Of a stretch of DNA of 64,000 nucleotides, positions 26,556-35,256 are shown piece by piece. The stretch spans positions 186,001 to 250,000 of the forward strand of contig NZ_JAHPIV010000004.1 of assembly GCF_019039105.1 (NCBI RefSeq), written 5' to 3'. The stretch comes from Desertibacillus haloalkaliphilus. Its GTDB lineage: Bacteria > Bacillota > Bacilli > Bacillales > KJ1-10-99. A model generated the notes under the pieces. The model ran no database searches and was not told the origin of the DNA. It saw only the letters and a program-made list of their open reading frames with translations. How positions within the stretch are numbered: position 1 is the first letter of the stretch; the number at the start of each line of letters is the position of its first letter. The translations under genes and the position numbers were made by a program.

Positions 26556-27551
26556 TTATTGTTTGTCTTTTAAATTCAACTTCTCTTTTACGTCCTTGTT
26601 AACTAGGTACGTAGGGAAATATCCAGATAACACATCAGCGACATTTTCTGCTGTTTTTCGCTTTAACTCATCTTGAGCTTCAACTGAATAGAAGGCCGCA
26701 TGCGGATTAATAATGACATTATCCATTTTTAGTAGTGGGTTATTTGGGTCAATTGGCTCGACCTCTAATACATCTAATCCTGCTCCTGCGATTTTTCCTT
26801 CTTGTAGAGCCTTGATCATTGCCTCTTCGTCAATAACTGGTCCTCGTGCCGTATTGATAATAAATGCTTCTTTTTTCATTGTATCAAACTGTTCATGACT
26901 AATAATTTTTTCTGTGTGCTCATTTAATGGAAGATGAACAGAAATATAGTCTGATCGTTCACAAAGCTCGTCCAAACTTACAAGCTCGGTGCTGAATTCT
27001 TTCGCAACAGATTCAGGTACGAACGGATCGTAGGCAATGACGTTAACCCCAAATGCTTGTGCCTTTCTCGCCAATGTTTTTGGAATGTTGCCAAATCCTA
27101 AAAGACCTAGTGTACGCCCTCTTAACCGGTTGATAGGCACTGCCACTTTGAAATCCCAATCTCCGCCTTTAACTGTGTTATTTAACAATGTTACTTTACG
27201 TACACTTGATAGAAGGAGTGCCATAGCATGATCAGACACTTCATCTAAGCAATAATCGGTAACATTACCTACAACGATTCCTTTTTCCGTAGCAGCATCA
27301 ATATCGATCGTGTTAAAACCAACACCATAACGAGAAATGACTTTACAGTTTTCAAGCTTCTCAATTACGTTTCGTGAAATTGGAGCATATTGATTGATCA
27401 ATGCATCTGCATCTTTACAAGCAGCAATAACATCTTCTTCTGTTTTACATTGCTCTAACGTCAATTCAATACCTAGCTTATTCAATACTTCTTCTTCAGG
27501 TACGAACGAATCGTACTCATAATCTGTAACAACAACTTTAAATTTACTCAT
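26556..27551 (-). CDS. D-2-hydroxyacid dehydrogenase, C-terminal-binding-protein type
   Basis: The 331-residue NAD-dependent dehydrogenase reduces a 2-keto acid or oxidises a D-2-hydroxyacid. The cofactor motif is LGLLGFGNIPKTLARKAQAFG near 148. The substrate-binding Arg is in NTARGPVIDE, the Glu in DVLEVEP and the catalytic His in NPHAAFYS near 295. The sequence resembles bacterial CtBP-type proteins. It is the last gene of the lacI-rpiA-kinase-dehydrogenase operon. The substrate is likely a sugar-derived acid, but it cannot be named. Confidence 0.88.
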   Translation of the reverse strand: MSKFKVVVTDYEYDSFVPEEEVLNKLGIELTLEQCKTEEDVIAACKDADALINQYAPISRNVIEKLENCKVISRYGVGFNTIDIDAATEKGIVVGNVTDYCLDEVSDHAMALLLSSVRKVTLLNNTVKGGDWDFKVAVPINRLRGRTLGLLGFGNIPKTLARKAQAFGVNVIAYDPFVPESVAKEFSTELVSLDELCERSDYISVHLPLNEHTEKIISHEQFDTMKKEAFIINTARGPVIDEEAMIKALQEGKIAGAGLDVLEVEPIDPNNPLLKMDNVIINPHAAFYSVEAQDELKRKTAENVADVLSGYFPTYLVNKDVKEKLNLKDKQ

Positions 27552-27588
27552 TTTTTAGCACTCCTCTGTAATTAAATGTATTAGTCCC

Positions 27589-28557
27589 TTACCTTTTTAC
27601 ATCTCGTTCAGTTGATGATGGGGTCATAAATTGTTCAACGGATTGGTAAGTGGGTAACCCTTCAAAATCACCTTTCATCCTAACAACCATTGCCCCAATC
27701 GCATTTGCTCGTTTCACGACTTGTTGTAATGACTCTTGACGTAAGATGCCACTGATTACACCAGCAGCAAAGCCGTCTCCAGCTCCAACTGGGTCAACGA
27801 CTTGTTCGACCGGGAATCCTTCAACATACGCTTTTTCATCACTCGTATGCACATACGCCCCTTGACTACCAAGCTTGATAATGATCGTTTTGTCTCCAGT
27901 AACATCTAGGGTAGCAGCCACATCCTCTACCTCATTTTTCCCTGTCATAAATTGTCCTTCATCTAATCCTGGTAAAATGACATCAGCATGAGAAGCAATT
28001 TCTCCTAATATTTTTTTTGCTTTCTCTTCTGTCCAAAGCTTAAATCGCACATTAGGGTCAAATACAATCATGACACCATTTTCTTTTGCGACATTAACCG
28101 CTTTCATTATCGTTTCATAGCATGAATCACTTAATGCTGCGGTAATACCTGTTAGGTGTAATATTTTTGCATTAGCAACCGAATCTTCATCTAAGTCATT
28201 GGGGTTAATGATACTTGCAGCAGACCCTTTTCGATAATAATAGACATTCATATCTTCAGGTGACAGCTGTTCTTTAAAAATTAAACCTGTAGATGCTTGG
28301 GTTGTGAACAGACATGTTGAGGTGTCAACACCTTCCCCACGTATGACCTTATGAATGTACCTTCCGAATGGGTCGTCACCCAGTTTACTAAACCAACGCA
28401 CAGAATGGCCAAGTCTCGCTAACCCAATCGCTACATTTGATTCAGCCCCTCCAACTCGTTTCGGAAATTCATTTACATATTCTAATGGAAGCATTTGTTC
28501 CGGTTGAAAAAGGACCATCGTTTCACCAAATGTAAATACATCATTTTTTGTCATCAT
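27589..28557 (-). CDS. PfkB family sugar kinase, 2-dehydro-3-deoxygluconokinase-like
   Basis: The 322-residue ribokinase-family protein carries KRVGGAESNVAIGLARLG near 32 for substrate binding and DPVGAGDGFAAGVISG near 253, with the catalytic Asp in the anion hole. The early FTFGETMVLF and YYRKGSAAS stretches are typical of KdgK, which phosphorylates 2-keto-3-deoxygluconate. The family has broad substrates, so KDG kinase activity is the best guess only. It sits between rpiA and the hydroxyacid dehydrogenase with short gaps, in one operon. Two adjacent ATG codons could serve as start. Confidence 0.82.
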   Translation of the reverse strand: MMTKNDVFTFGETMVLFQPEQMLPLEYVNEFPKRVGGAESNVAIGLARLGHSVRWFSKLGDDPFGRYIHKVIRGEGVDTSTCLFTTQASTGLIFKEQLSPEDMNVYYYRKGSAASIINPNDLDEDSVANAKILHLTGITAALSDSCYETIMKAVNVAKENGVMIVFDPNVRFKLWTEEKAKKILGEIASHADVILPGLDEGQFMTGKNEVEDVAATLDVTGDKTIIIKLGSQGAYVHTSDEKAYVEGFPVEQVVDPVGAGDGFAAGVISGILRQESLQQVVKRANAIGAMVVRMKGDFEGLPTYQSVEQFMTPSSTERDVKR

Positions 28558-28609
28558 CTACACCCCTTTCTTGTTACAATTAGGTTGTAAAACTTGAATT
28601 CAGCATCGA

Positions 28610-29296
28610 TTACTTTTTTTCTAAAACATGAGTACCCTCATTTTCAGCAACTATGACTTTGTCTGTCATACCGATGAACAACCCAGTTTCAACGACACCG
28701 AGTAATTGTTTGAGCTCGTAATGAAGAGCGGTTGGATCTGAAATTGTTTTAAAGTCACAATCTAGAATATAATTTCCATTATTTGAAACGAAGGTGTTGC
28801 CACCCTTCTTCCTTAATACAGGCTCACAACCGAGATTAGCTATTTTTCGTACTGTATTTTCCCACCCGAACTGAACAACCTCAACAGGTAAAGGGAAAGC
28901 TCCAAGTTTTTCCACTAACTTGCTATTATCAACAACGATGATCAATTCTTTTGCTGCATCGTTCACTAACTTTTCTCTTAGGAGCGAGCCACCTCCACCT
29001 TTTGAGAGGTTAAAATCAGGGTCAACTTCATCGGCACCATCGATCGCGACATCCAACTCACTCACTTCAGAAAAGTAAACGAGTGGAATACCGAACTCTT
29101 TTGCCCAGCCTTCTGTTCGAAGAGAAGAAGGAACACCTCTTACATTCAAACCTTGCTCAATACGTTCACCTAATTTCTTCATCATCCAGTAAACGGTAGA
29201 ACCCGAGCCCAGACCAATCGTCATACCATCTTTAATATACTCAACAGCCTTTTCTCCAACCGCTTTTTTCTTTAGATCCACATCACTTAACACCAA
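28610..29296 (-). CDS. rpiA: ribose-5-phosphate isomerase A
   Basis: The 228-residue enzyme interconverts ribose 5-phosphate and ribulose 5-phosphate. The signature IGLGSGSTVYWMMKKLG near 27, DGADEVDPDFNLSKGGGGSLLREK near 80 with the active-site residues, and the C-terminal GMTDKVIVA match RpiA. It lies between the LacI regulator and the kinase, so it is probably an inducible copy dedicated to a pentose or sugar-acid pathway rather than the housekeeping enzyme; many Bacillus use RpiB for that. A TTG or GTG serves as start after GAGG. Confidence 0.93.
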   Translation of the reverse strand: MVLSDVDLKKKAVGEKAVEYIKDGMTIGLGSGSTVYWMMKKLGERIEQGLNVRGVPSSLRTEGWAKEFGIPLVYFSEVSELDVAIDGADEVDPDFNLSKGGGGSLLREKLVNDAAKELIIVVDNSKLVEKLGAFPLPVEVVQFGWENTVRKIANLGCEPVLRKKGGNTFVSNNGNYILDCDFKTISDPTALHYELKQLLGVVETGLFIGMTDKVIVAENEGTHVLEKK

Positions 29297-29334
29297 TCGT
29301 TACCTCACCTTTCTCAAGTCGAAATAAGCATAGA

Positions 29335-30333
29335 TTATAACGTTGTTTCTCGCTTTATTAATGTAACCGGCAACACCGTTGTTGTCTCTCCTGACAGTTC
29401 TTTGTCTTCCATTAAGCTTAATAAGGTTTGAGAAGCCTTTGTTCCTAGCGTTTCCTTATCTTGTTCAATCGTTGTTAATGGTGGATAACTGTGCTCACTA
29501 AAGTTAATGTTGTCAAACCCTACAACTTTAACATCTTGCGGAACACGTTTTTGATGGTCACGTAAAGCTTTTAATGCACCGATCGCCATCAAATCTGCAC
29601 ATGCAAAGATCCCATCAAATGTAACATCAGCACGAATCAGTTGCTCAATACATTCAGTTGCATAATGAACATCAAAGATGATAGGGCGCACCAAGTTTTT
29701 ATCAATCTCAAAGCCGTAGGTTTTTAATGCTTCACAATAGCCCCTATGCCGTTCATTCATCGGAAAATTATCACGCCTGTTCCTGATTAGCACGATGTTT
29801 CTGCACCCTTGTCTGAGCAATTCTTCAGTTGCCATAAACCCACCTCGGAAGTTGTCTGATTCTATCACACGAACTTCCTCACTTAAGGTTTCACGACGAT
29901 TAATACAGACGATCGGCAATCCATGCTTCTTTGCTTCATTTAGGACATTCATCGTTCCAGAAATGGAAATCAATCCATCAACACCTCTAGCAACAACATC
30001 ACGAATTAATAGCCTCTCCTTAGCGGAATCCTCACTTGTGTTGTAAATAAAAATAGAATATCCATTAGGCACAAAAAAATTCTCTATCGCTAGTGCAATA
30101 CGTGCATAATATTCATTTGTAATATCAGGGACAATGACTCCGACGGTTTTAGATTGTTTAGTTCTTAAACTTTTTGCTACAACATTTGTCTGATAATTAT
30201 TTTGCCGGAGAATCTCTAAAACACGCTGTTTTGTTTCTTCAGAGTAGCCCCCACTTTCATTTAGGACTCTAGAAACCGTAGCTGTAGAAACCCCTGCCAA
30301 ATTCGCTATTTCTTTTATCGTTATTGTAGCCAT
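29335..30333 (-). CDS. LacI family transcriptional regulator
   Basis: The 332-residue repressor has an N-terminal helix-turn-helix (ITIKEIANLAGVSTATVSRV, residues 3-22) and a periplasmic-binding-protein-like ligand domain (about 60-330, ending with LPVTLIKRETTL). It is the first gene of the operon with rpiA, the sugar kinase and the dehydrogenase. Two copies of a palindrome lie in its own leader, so it probably represses its operon until a sugar ligand binds. The ligand is not known, but the enzymes point to a pentose or hexose acid. Confidence 0.92.
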   Translation of the reverse strand: MATITIKEIANLAGVSTATVSRVLNESGGYSEETKQRVLEILRQNNYQTNVVAKSLRTKQSKTVGVIVPDITNEYYARIALAIENFFVPNGYSIFIYNTSEDSAKERLLIRDVVARGVDGLISISGTMNVLNEAKKHGLPIVCINRRETLSEEVRVIESDNFRGGFMATEELLRQGCRNIVLIRNRRDNFPMNERHRGYCEALKTYGFEIDKNLVRPIIFDVHYATECIEQLIRADVTFDGIFACADLMAIGALKALRDHQKRVPQDVKVVGFDNINFSEHSYPPLTTIEQDKETLGTKASQTLLSLMEDKELSGETTTVLPVTLIKRETTL

Positions 30334-30352
30334 GATAATCCCCGCCCTTTAA

Positions 30353-30366
30353 CGTAATCGTTTACG
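30353..30366. promoter_or_regulatory. LacI-type operator 1
   Basis: CGTAATCGTTTACG is a near-perfect dyad of the LacI/CcpA operator type (half-site CGTAA and TTACG around a central CG). It lies 20 bp upstream of the regulator start codon. Confidence 0.75.
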
Positions 30367-30410
30367 TAACCACGAAAAAAATATTGTTTTTTTCTTTAAT
30401 TTTTAAGTTG

Positions 30411-30424
30411 CGTAATCGTTTACG
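30411..30424. promoter_or_regulatory. LacI-type operator 2
   Basis: The identical 14-mer CGTAATCGTTTACG occurs again 58 bp further upstream. Two identical operators flanking the likely promoter suggest cooperative binding or looping by the adjacent LacI regulator. Confidence 0.75.
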
Positions 30425-30536
30425 TATTTATCATAAATGATATGTTTTCAATATGCAAGCGATTTCTGCTTCATGTTGTGTAAAACATTTTAGAGTATAT
30501 TGAATTCTAACATCCTTTTTATCGAATAAATTAGCG

Positions 30537-30878
30537 CTAGGAATTAGTCAGGCGATACATTTTTTGTATTTTTTCATTTAAAGATTCTATTTGGACAAAA
30601 CGCGCCTCTCTAAAATATTCTTTACCTTCTATATAGAAGATCAAAGCAGGTACAGTGAATACTGATAAATAGCCCGCTATCTCTTCAAGATGATCTGCAT
30701 TAATAAACCCAAATTGTATTCGCGGATATTGCATAAGCACTTCCTTTACTTGTGGTAACAATGCATGGCAAACCCCACAATTTGTCCTTGATACGTATAA
30801 GAAACTAAGCGAGTGATCCTGTATAAACGTTTCAACCATTTCTAGTGATGTTAATTCAGTCAACCTCTCCACCCCCAT
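30537..30878 (-). CDS. thioredoxin-like protein (YusE-like)
   Basis: The 113-residue protein has a thioredoxin fold with the active site CGVC (Cys34, Cys37) instead of CGPC, and the cis-proline in FTVPALIFY near 75. It lacks a signal peptide, so it works in the cytoplasm as a thiol-disulfide exchange or bacillithiol-related reductase. The annotated ATG is one option; a TTG at residue 6 has GGGGGTGG upstream and may be the real start. No operon partner is evident. Confidence 0.82.
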   Translation of the reverse strand: MGVERLTELTSLEMVETFIQDHSLSFLYVSRTNCGVCHALLPQVKEVLMQYPRIQFGFINADHLEEIAGYLSVFTVPALIFYIEGKEYFREARFVQIESLNEKIQKMYRLTNS

Positions 30879-31082
30879 GCGTAAAATAACGGTTTAACTA
30901 TTATCACAAGATAACCCTTTCTTTGTTATAGCATGCCTACGTACACGATATACCATTCCTTTATTCGAATATTCATCTTTCGCATAATAAACCCGGATGG
31001 TTTGATTATAGACAACATCTTAAATCGAGGTGAATAACTCCATACATCGATGTGTAAAGGAATGAAGAAGAATTTCCACACA

Positions 31083-31111
31083 AAAAAAAAGACTACTAAT
31101 TTTAGTAGCCA
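31083..31111 (-). terminator. terminator overlapping a stop codon
   Basis: GACTACTA pairs with TAGTAGCC around ATTT, and the minus strand continues with nine Ts. The stem includes the TAA stop of the 91-residue gene. Confidence 0.85.
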
Positions 31112-31377
31112 GCAGGATTATCAATCCAATGGAAATCTGTAACCTGAGGATTATCGATAACTTCAATTGGTAATTGTGCTTTTAAAAATTTTACAACCAT
31201 TTTATGCTCAAGTATTTTCATTAGATTTAGTGGCGGAATATTATATTTCTTTACAAACTCTCGTACACTGTATGCCAAGGTTGGATTTGCTTTATATAGT
31301 TTCACATGTTTATTCAACCGAATCCATTCAATAAATTGTTTCATAATCTCCTCTTCAAAGTTAGCGTGTGTCTTCAT
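31102..31377 (-). CDS. hypothetical protein, 91 residues
   Basis: This small soluble, basic protein has no recognised family. It is mainly helical, with a conserved-looking central segment (NPTLAYSVREFVKKYNIPPL) and a C-terminal aromatic stretch FHWIDNPAGY. AAGGAGATG lies nine bases upstream of the ATG, which supports translation. A strong terminator overlaps its stop codon. It lies upstream of a second small gene on the same strand and may share a promoter with it. No function can be offered. Confidence 0.6.
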   Translation of the reverse strand: MKTHANFEEEIMKQFIEWIRLNKHVKLYKANPTLAYSVREFVKKYNIPPLNLMKILEHKMVVKFLKAQLPIEVIDNPQVTDFHWIDNPAGY

Positions 31378-31448
31378 TTAATCATCTCCTTCAAACATTA
31401 CTAATAGAATATTAGATTTTTTCATTGTCCTAAAGTATGACCGCTGTA

Positions 31449-31568
31449 TCACCGTTCAACTAATTCATCATGGGACTGGCTCTTGTTTTGCTCATTTTTC
31501 TGATGGATAGCCCAATATAGCTCTTCTTCTGTATATAAAGATAATTCAATGTTTGTTTTATAAGTCAT
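31449..31568 (-). CDS. small protein of 39 residues
   Basis: This short reading frame starts with MTYKTNIELSLYTEEELYWA and ends at the TGA at 31449. An excellent ribosome binding site AAAAGGAG lies eight bases before the ATG. It is hydrophilic and acidic, with a predicted helix (YTEEELYWAIHQKNEQ). It may be a small regulatory or toxin-antitoxin type product; I do not recognise the family. It is followed after about 70 bp by the 91-residue gene on the same strand. Confidence 0.5.
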   Translation of the reverse strand: MTYKTNIELSLYTEEELYWAIHQKNEQNKSQSHDELVER

Positions 31569-31826
31569 CCTCATCACTCCTTTTATTGTTAATCTGATTA
31601 TAAAATAAATTATAAATATTTAGATAATTATTGTTAGTTTTTATCACAAAGAAATTTTAGTTACAAATTATGAATAACTCACCGTTAAATGTTCCTACTG
31701 CAGATTGGCACTACGAAAAGGTTTACGACTAAAACATTAATTGGTTGAATAGTATGTTACAAAGAAAGAAAACAACACGGTCTGACAAGTCATCTCTACT
31801 ACATTATTAATATAGGTGGTGTATAA

Positions 31827-32201
31827 ATGAATGATCTATTGAATCGAGTGAAAGGTTGGATAAAATTTAGTGCATTTGAAAAATTGACCACCGCAGCCCC
31901 TGATGAGATCACAACCTATGTCCATGCCATGTTTTATGAAGCCAATAACAGACGAATACAACACTCGTTACCAATGAGAGATATTGGTCTTATTGAAGGT
32001 TATGATGTTCGCTGGATAACGCCATTTGATCCCTACGTGGATCCATTTGTAGATTTTGATACATTATCGTTAACCAATATTGATACAGGGTATATTTCCT
32101 CAACTAATACGTACGTTGCTCTTTTCCAATATGAAAGTGGTGAAGCTGGCGGGTTATACCTACCTGTATTAGATGAGGAAAACACTCATTTATGGAAATA
32201 G
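31827..32201 (+). CDS. hypothetical protein, 124 residues
   Basis: This soluble acidic protein has no recognised domain. The middle part is rich in aromatic and acidic residues (RWITPFDPYVDPFVDFD), and it ends near LYLPVLDEENTHLW. It has no signal peptide, and cysteine is absent. AGGTGG lies upstream of the ATG. It is transcribed alone on the plus strand and followed by a strong hairpin. No function is proposed. Confidence 0.6.
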   Translation: MNDLLNRVKGWIKFSAFEKLTTAAPDEITTYVHAMFYEANNRRIQHSLPMRDIGLIEGYDVRWITPFDPYVDPFVDFDTLSLTNIDTGYISSTNTYVALFQYESGEAGGLYLPVLDEENTHLWK

Positions 32202-32308
32202 GTTAAAATCAACATATTACCTTAGAATAGCCACGATATTCAAAATCTCTCCATTACTTGTTGTAACCAGAAAATAGGTTGAAAAGAATGACTAAAGTAG
32301 TGCACGTA

Positions 32309-32353
32309 GAGGCTGGCACAAAAGGTTGTTTTTTTACCTTTTGTGCCAGCCTC
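32309..32353 (+). terminator. strong hairpin with perfect 17-bp stem
   Basis: GAGGCTGGCACAAAAGG pairs perfectly with CCTTTTGTGCCAGCCTC around a T-rich loop. It lies 108 bp after the hypothetical gene, but neither strand has a long T tail after the stem. It resembles the hairpin at 18277 in both stem and loop. Confidence 0.7.
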
Positions 32354-32512
32354 ATTCCTATGAAAAAACAACTCCCCGTTAATACTCATCAATAGGAAAA
32401 TCTCACCACTTTCCAGATATACAAAGATCGATAAATTAGGTAAAAACTAAGTTGCCTTTTGGATAATTTTAGTAGATTATAAGTGTGTAAATGGTAAAAG
32501 GAGGTGTAGAGA

Positions 32513-33127
32513 TTGCGTACAAAACGAATGACCATAGTATTTGCCATGGTATTTTTACTTGTTCCAACAATTGCTCTTGGAGCTGGGGCGCAAATTAGTG
32601 CACTGTTAGCTCCTCACATACAAATTATTAGCTCGGGTAAAAACATCGATGTATCTGACAATCCAGCCATTATGTACAATAATAGCACTTATGTACCTCT
32701 TCGTGCTATAAGTGAAGCGATTGGGTACAATGTACGGTGGGATGGCGAACGTAGCCGTGTTGAGCTAACTGAACCTGATGAAAACAATGTAATTGAAAAA
32801 GATGGTATCCGAATAAATGATTACATCGCCAAACCAAATGTGATGAAAACATTCGATATTATTAGTGGACAAAAAAATGGTGAAATTGTTTATACAATAA
32901 CTGAGGAATTAGACTTTAAGGCAACGGTTACTTTCGAAGTATTAAACTATGACAATAAAGTAATGACATATGAAACGATCATCTTACAAGAAACTGAACC
33001 TGGAACATATAAACAAAGTTTTTATTCTGATTATTTTCGACTGCCGTATGATCCAGAAATAAATAATTTAGGCATATACGAAGAACAAATGGCAAGTGAC
33101 TATACGTGCCAACTGAGATTGAATTAA
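32513..33127 (+). CDS. secreted protein with copper-amine-oxidase N-terminal-like (stalk) domain
   Basis: The 204-residue protein starts at TTG, with a near-perfect AAAGGAGGTG upstream. It has a signal peptide ending around GAGAQISA. The mature N-terminal domain (about 25-85) matches the Cu_amine_oxidN1 stalk domain seen in Bacillus surface proteins, with ISSGKNIDV, NNSTYVPLRAISEAIGYNV and SRVELT. The remaining part has no clear domain. These modules mediate surface attachment or protein contacts rather than catalysis. It is followed by a hairpin shared with the converging Sir2 gene. Confidence 0.8.
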   Translation: MRTKRMTIVFAMVFLLVPTIALGAGAQISALLAPHIQIISSGKNIDVSDNPAIMYNNSTYVPLRAISEAIGYNVRWDGERSRVELTEPDENNVIEKDGIRINDYIAKPNVMKTFDIISGQKNGEIVYTITEELDFKATVTFEVLNYDNKVMTYETIILQETEPGTYKQSFYSDYFRLPYDPEINNLGIYEEQMASDYTCQLRLN

Positions 33128-33133
33128 TGGCAG

Positions 33134-33167
33134 ATAAACCACCGTTCCAATTGAAGCGGTGGTTTAT
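33134..33167. terminator. bidirectional hairpin between converging genes
   Basis: ATAAACCACCG pairs perfectly with CGGTGGTTTAT (11 bp). It lies just after the stalk-domain gene and overlaps the Sir2 stop codon. Confidence 0.75.
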
Positions 33168-33898
33168 AGCAATTGATTTGTTTCTGTTAATACGTCTCCT
33201 ATACGACAATTTTGAATAACCAAGTCAGCATGTTGATCAAGTTCAGTTGGTTCCATATTTACAATGACTAACCTAGCTCCATTCTCTCTAGCATGTTCTG
33301 GGAACTAGTTTGCTGGGGATACTGCTAATGAGGAACCTAAAACGATAAACAAGTCCGATTTTTCAGATTCATAAGTGGCGCCATTGATAGCATGTTCCGG
33401 TAACCCTTCTCCAAACAATACAACAGAAGGTCTTATAAATCCCCCACAAGCACAATTACGTTCTCCGGTTACAAAGCAGTCATTATCATATGTCGTATCA
33501 CACTTATGACAGTGACAATGCCTTAAAGAGCCGTGTAGCTCATAGATTTTTCTATTACCAGCAGCTTGGTGAAGGCCATCAACATTCTGGGTGATGATTG
33601 ACTGAATAAGTCGTCTCTGCTCCCACATCGATAATATTTGATGACCTGTGTTCGGTTCCACGTCTTGTAAGTCATGAATTCTCTTTGAATAAAAGTGAAT
33701 AAAACCTGATCTGTTAGTTTCCATCGCTTCGATACTAGCTAATTGTAGCGGATTGACATCCTTCCACATCCCATTTGATGCCGAACGAAAATCTGGTAAC
33801 CCGCTCTCAGTTCCCATTCCTGCGCCAGTAAAAACAACGGTATGTCTAGATTCAGACAAATACGTCTTAAGTACATCAATTTTAGCTTTTATGTCCAT
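33164..33898 (-). pseudogene. SIR2 family NAD-dependent deacetylase interrupted by an amber codon
   Basis: Read through one TAG, the gene encodes 244 residues of a Sir2-type protein deacylase. It has GAGMGTESGLPDFRS for NAD binding near 25, the catalytic HGSLR and a Cys-rich zinc site (CHCHKCDTTY and CACGGF), then LGSSLAVSPAN. The TAG at 33305-33307 (codon 198) directly follows, and the frame resumes perfectly with FPEHARENGARLVIVNM and a C-terminal domain to the TAA at 33164. Family members usually have Gln at this position, so CAG has become TAG by one base. The truncated product would lack the end of the Rossmann fold and is probably inactive. Sequencing error is possible. Confidence 0.85.
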
Positions 33899-34148
33899 TG
33901 AAATTCACCTCAAACCATACAATTTTTTAAAGTGCTCATCAAATTTAATTTAGTGGATATTTCCAGAATAATACAACTTTTAAGCTTCATACAGTATATC
34001 AATCATCGAATCGACTACTCAACTTGCTTAAATTCTATAAACGTATGACATCACCTAAGCGCACATGGAAGATTTTAAGGATTACTATTTTCAAGTCAAT
34101 CTGTTACATTTATTTTTGAATCTAATCATATTATTAGGGGGAAGTACG

Positions 34149-35105
34149 TTGAAAAAAGTTTATTATCTTTTAATACTTGTAGTATTTGTTCTTGGACTAT
34201 CTGCATGTAATAATAACTCAGCAAAAGAAACATACATTGATACTTATCAAGACCTACTGGATGCTAATTCTTACGAAGTAACATCATCTTTTAGCCTTAA
34301 TATTCAAGCAGACCCTATGCCGGACGACCAAGATGTGCAAATGGTCTTAGAGCTTCTTAACAACGCGGAAATAACAGCTGAATCTCGCGTTGATATGGAG
34401 CAAGGAATCTCTGAAGTTATTCTTTCTCTTCAAACAAATCAAGGTCCACTATCATTTAACCTAGATATTCCAATCCATATCGATGATAACAACGAACAAC
34501 TATATATTAAAACGGACGTACTTAATGATGTGATGGAGTTATTCCCTGTCATGCCATTACCTGCGGACTTCTCATTTGAAAAAGAATTTATTGAACTAGA
34601 CGTATATTCAGATTTAGATAATGAAGATCAAAAAATGCTTGAACAACAATATCGTAAAGAAATGAACTCGTTGTTTGATCAATTACCAGAAGAAAACTTC
34701 CAAGAAAATGATAATGTGTTTGAACTCAATATCGAGGGCGATCAAATCAAGCAGTTACTGGTCACTTTAATCGAATCTACTATTGAACATAGTGGCGAAA
34801 TCCTTGATCCAGCAGATAAACAAGAGTTGGAACATGTCATAGAACAAATTACTTTTACAACATTTACGATCCAGTCTAAAATTGAAAATGGTCAATTGCA
34901 AAATGAAAAAGTTTCATTCGGGCTTGAAGCTGAAGAAGGTCATGAAAAAGTCAACATCGACATTTCTGTCATTAATAGCTATTCAAAAATTAATGAAGCG
35001 ATCGATTTTGCATTAGAACCAACAGAAGAAAACACAATGACTCAACGAGAGCTGGAACAACTAATTAGCGAAATGATGATGGAAATGATGTTCCATCCGT
35101 ATTAA
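34149..35105 (+). CDS. lipoprotein of unknown function
   Basis: The 318-residue protein begins at TTG (LKKVYYLLILVV), with GGGGGAAG upstream, and has a lipobox LSAC, so it is anchored outside the membrane. The longer frame starts at 34065, but that start lacks a ribosome binding site. The mature part is acidic and beta-rich, with tandem segments like TYQDLLDANSYEVTSSFSLNI and a C-terminal helix ending in MMMEMMFHPY. It resembles DUF6612-type Bacillus lipoproteins, though I cannot confirm that. The gene is followed by a terminator. Confidence 0.7.
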   Translation: MKKVYYLLILVVFVLGLSACNNNSAKETYIDTYQDLLDANSYEVTSSFSLNIQADPMPDDQDVQMVLELLNNAEITAESRVDMEQGISEVILSLQTNQGPLSFNLDIPIHIDDNNEQLYIKTDVLNDVMELFPVMPLPADFSFEKEFIELDVYSDLDNEDQKMLEQQYRKEMNSLFDQLPEENFQENDNVFELNIEGDQIKQLLVTLIESTIEHSGEILDPADKQELEHVIEQITFTTFTIQSKIENGQLQNEKVSFGLEAEEGHEKVNIDISVINSYSKINEAIDFALEPTEENTMTQRELEQLISEMMMEMMFHPY

Positions 35106-35115
35106 AATATCGATT

Positions 35116-35144
35116 AGGAGTTGCCTAACTGGGCAGCTCTTTTA
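35116..35144 (+). terminator. rho-independent terminator
   Basis: AGGAGTTGCC pairs with GGCAGCTCT (one mismatch) and is followed by TTTTATT. It lies ten bases after the lipoprotein stop codon. Confidence 0.8.
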
Positions 35145-35256
35145 TTATGTAATCAAGCATGTGTTAATTACATTCCATAATCCGTTCCACTAACTCTATA
35201 ACACATATTCAATTAATTCATTGTGTTTTTTGATTTCGTCTTGTCACCTTCCCACG

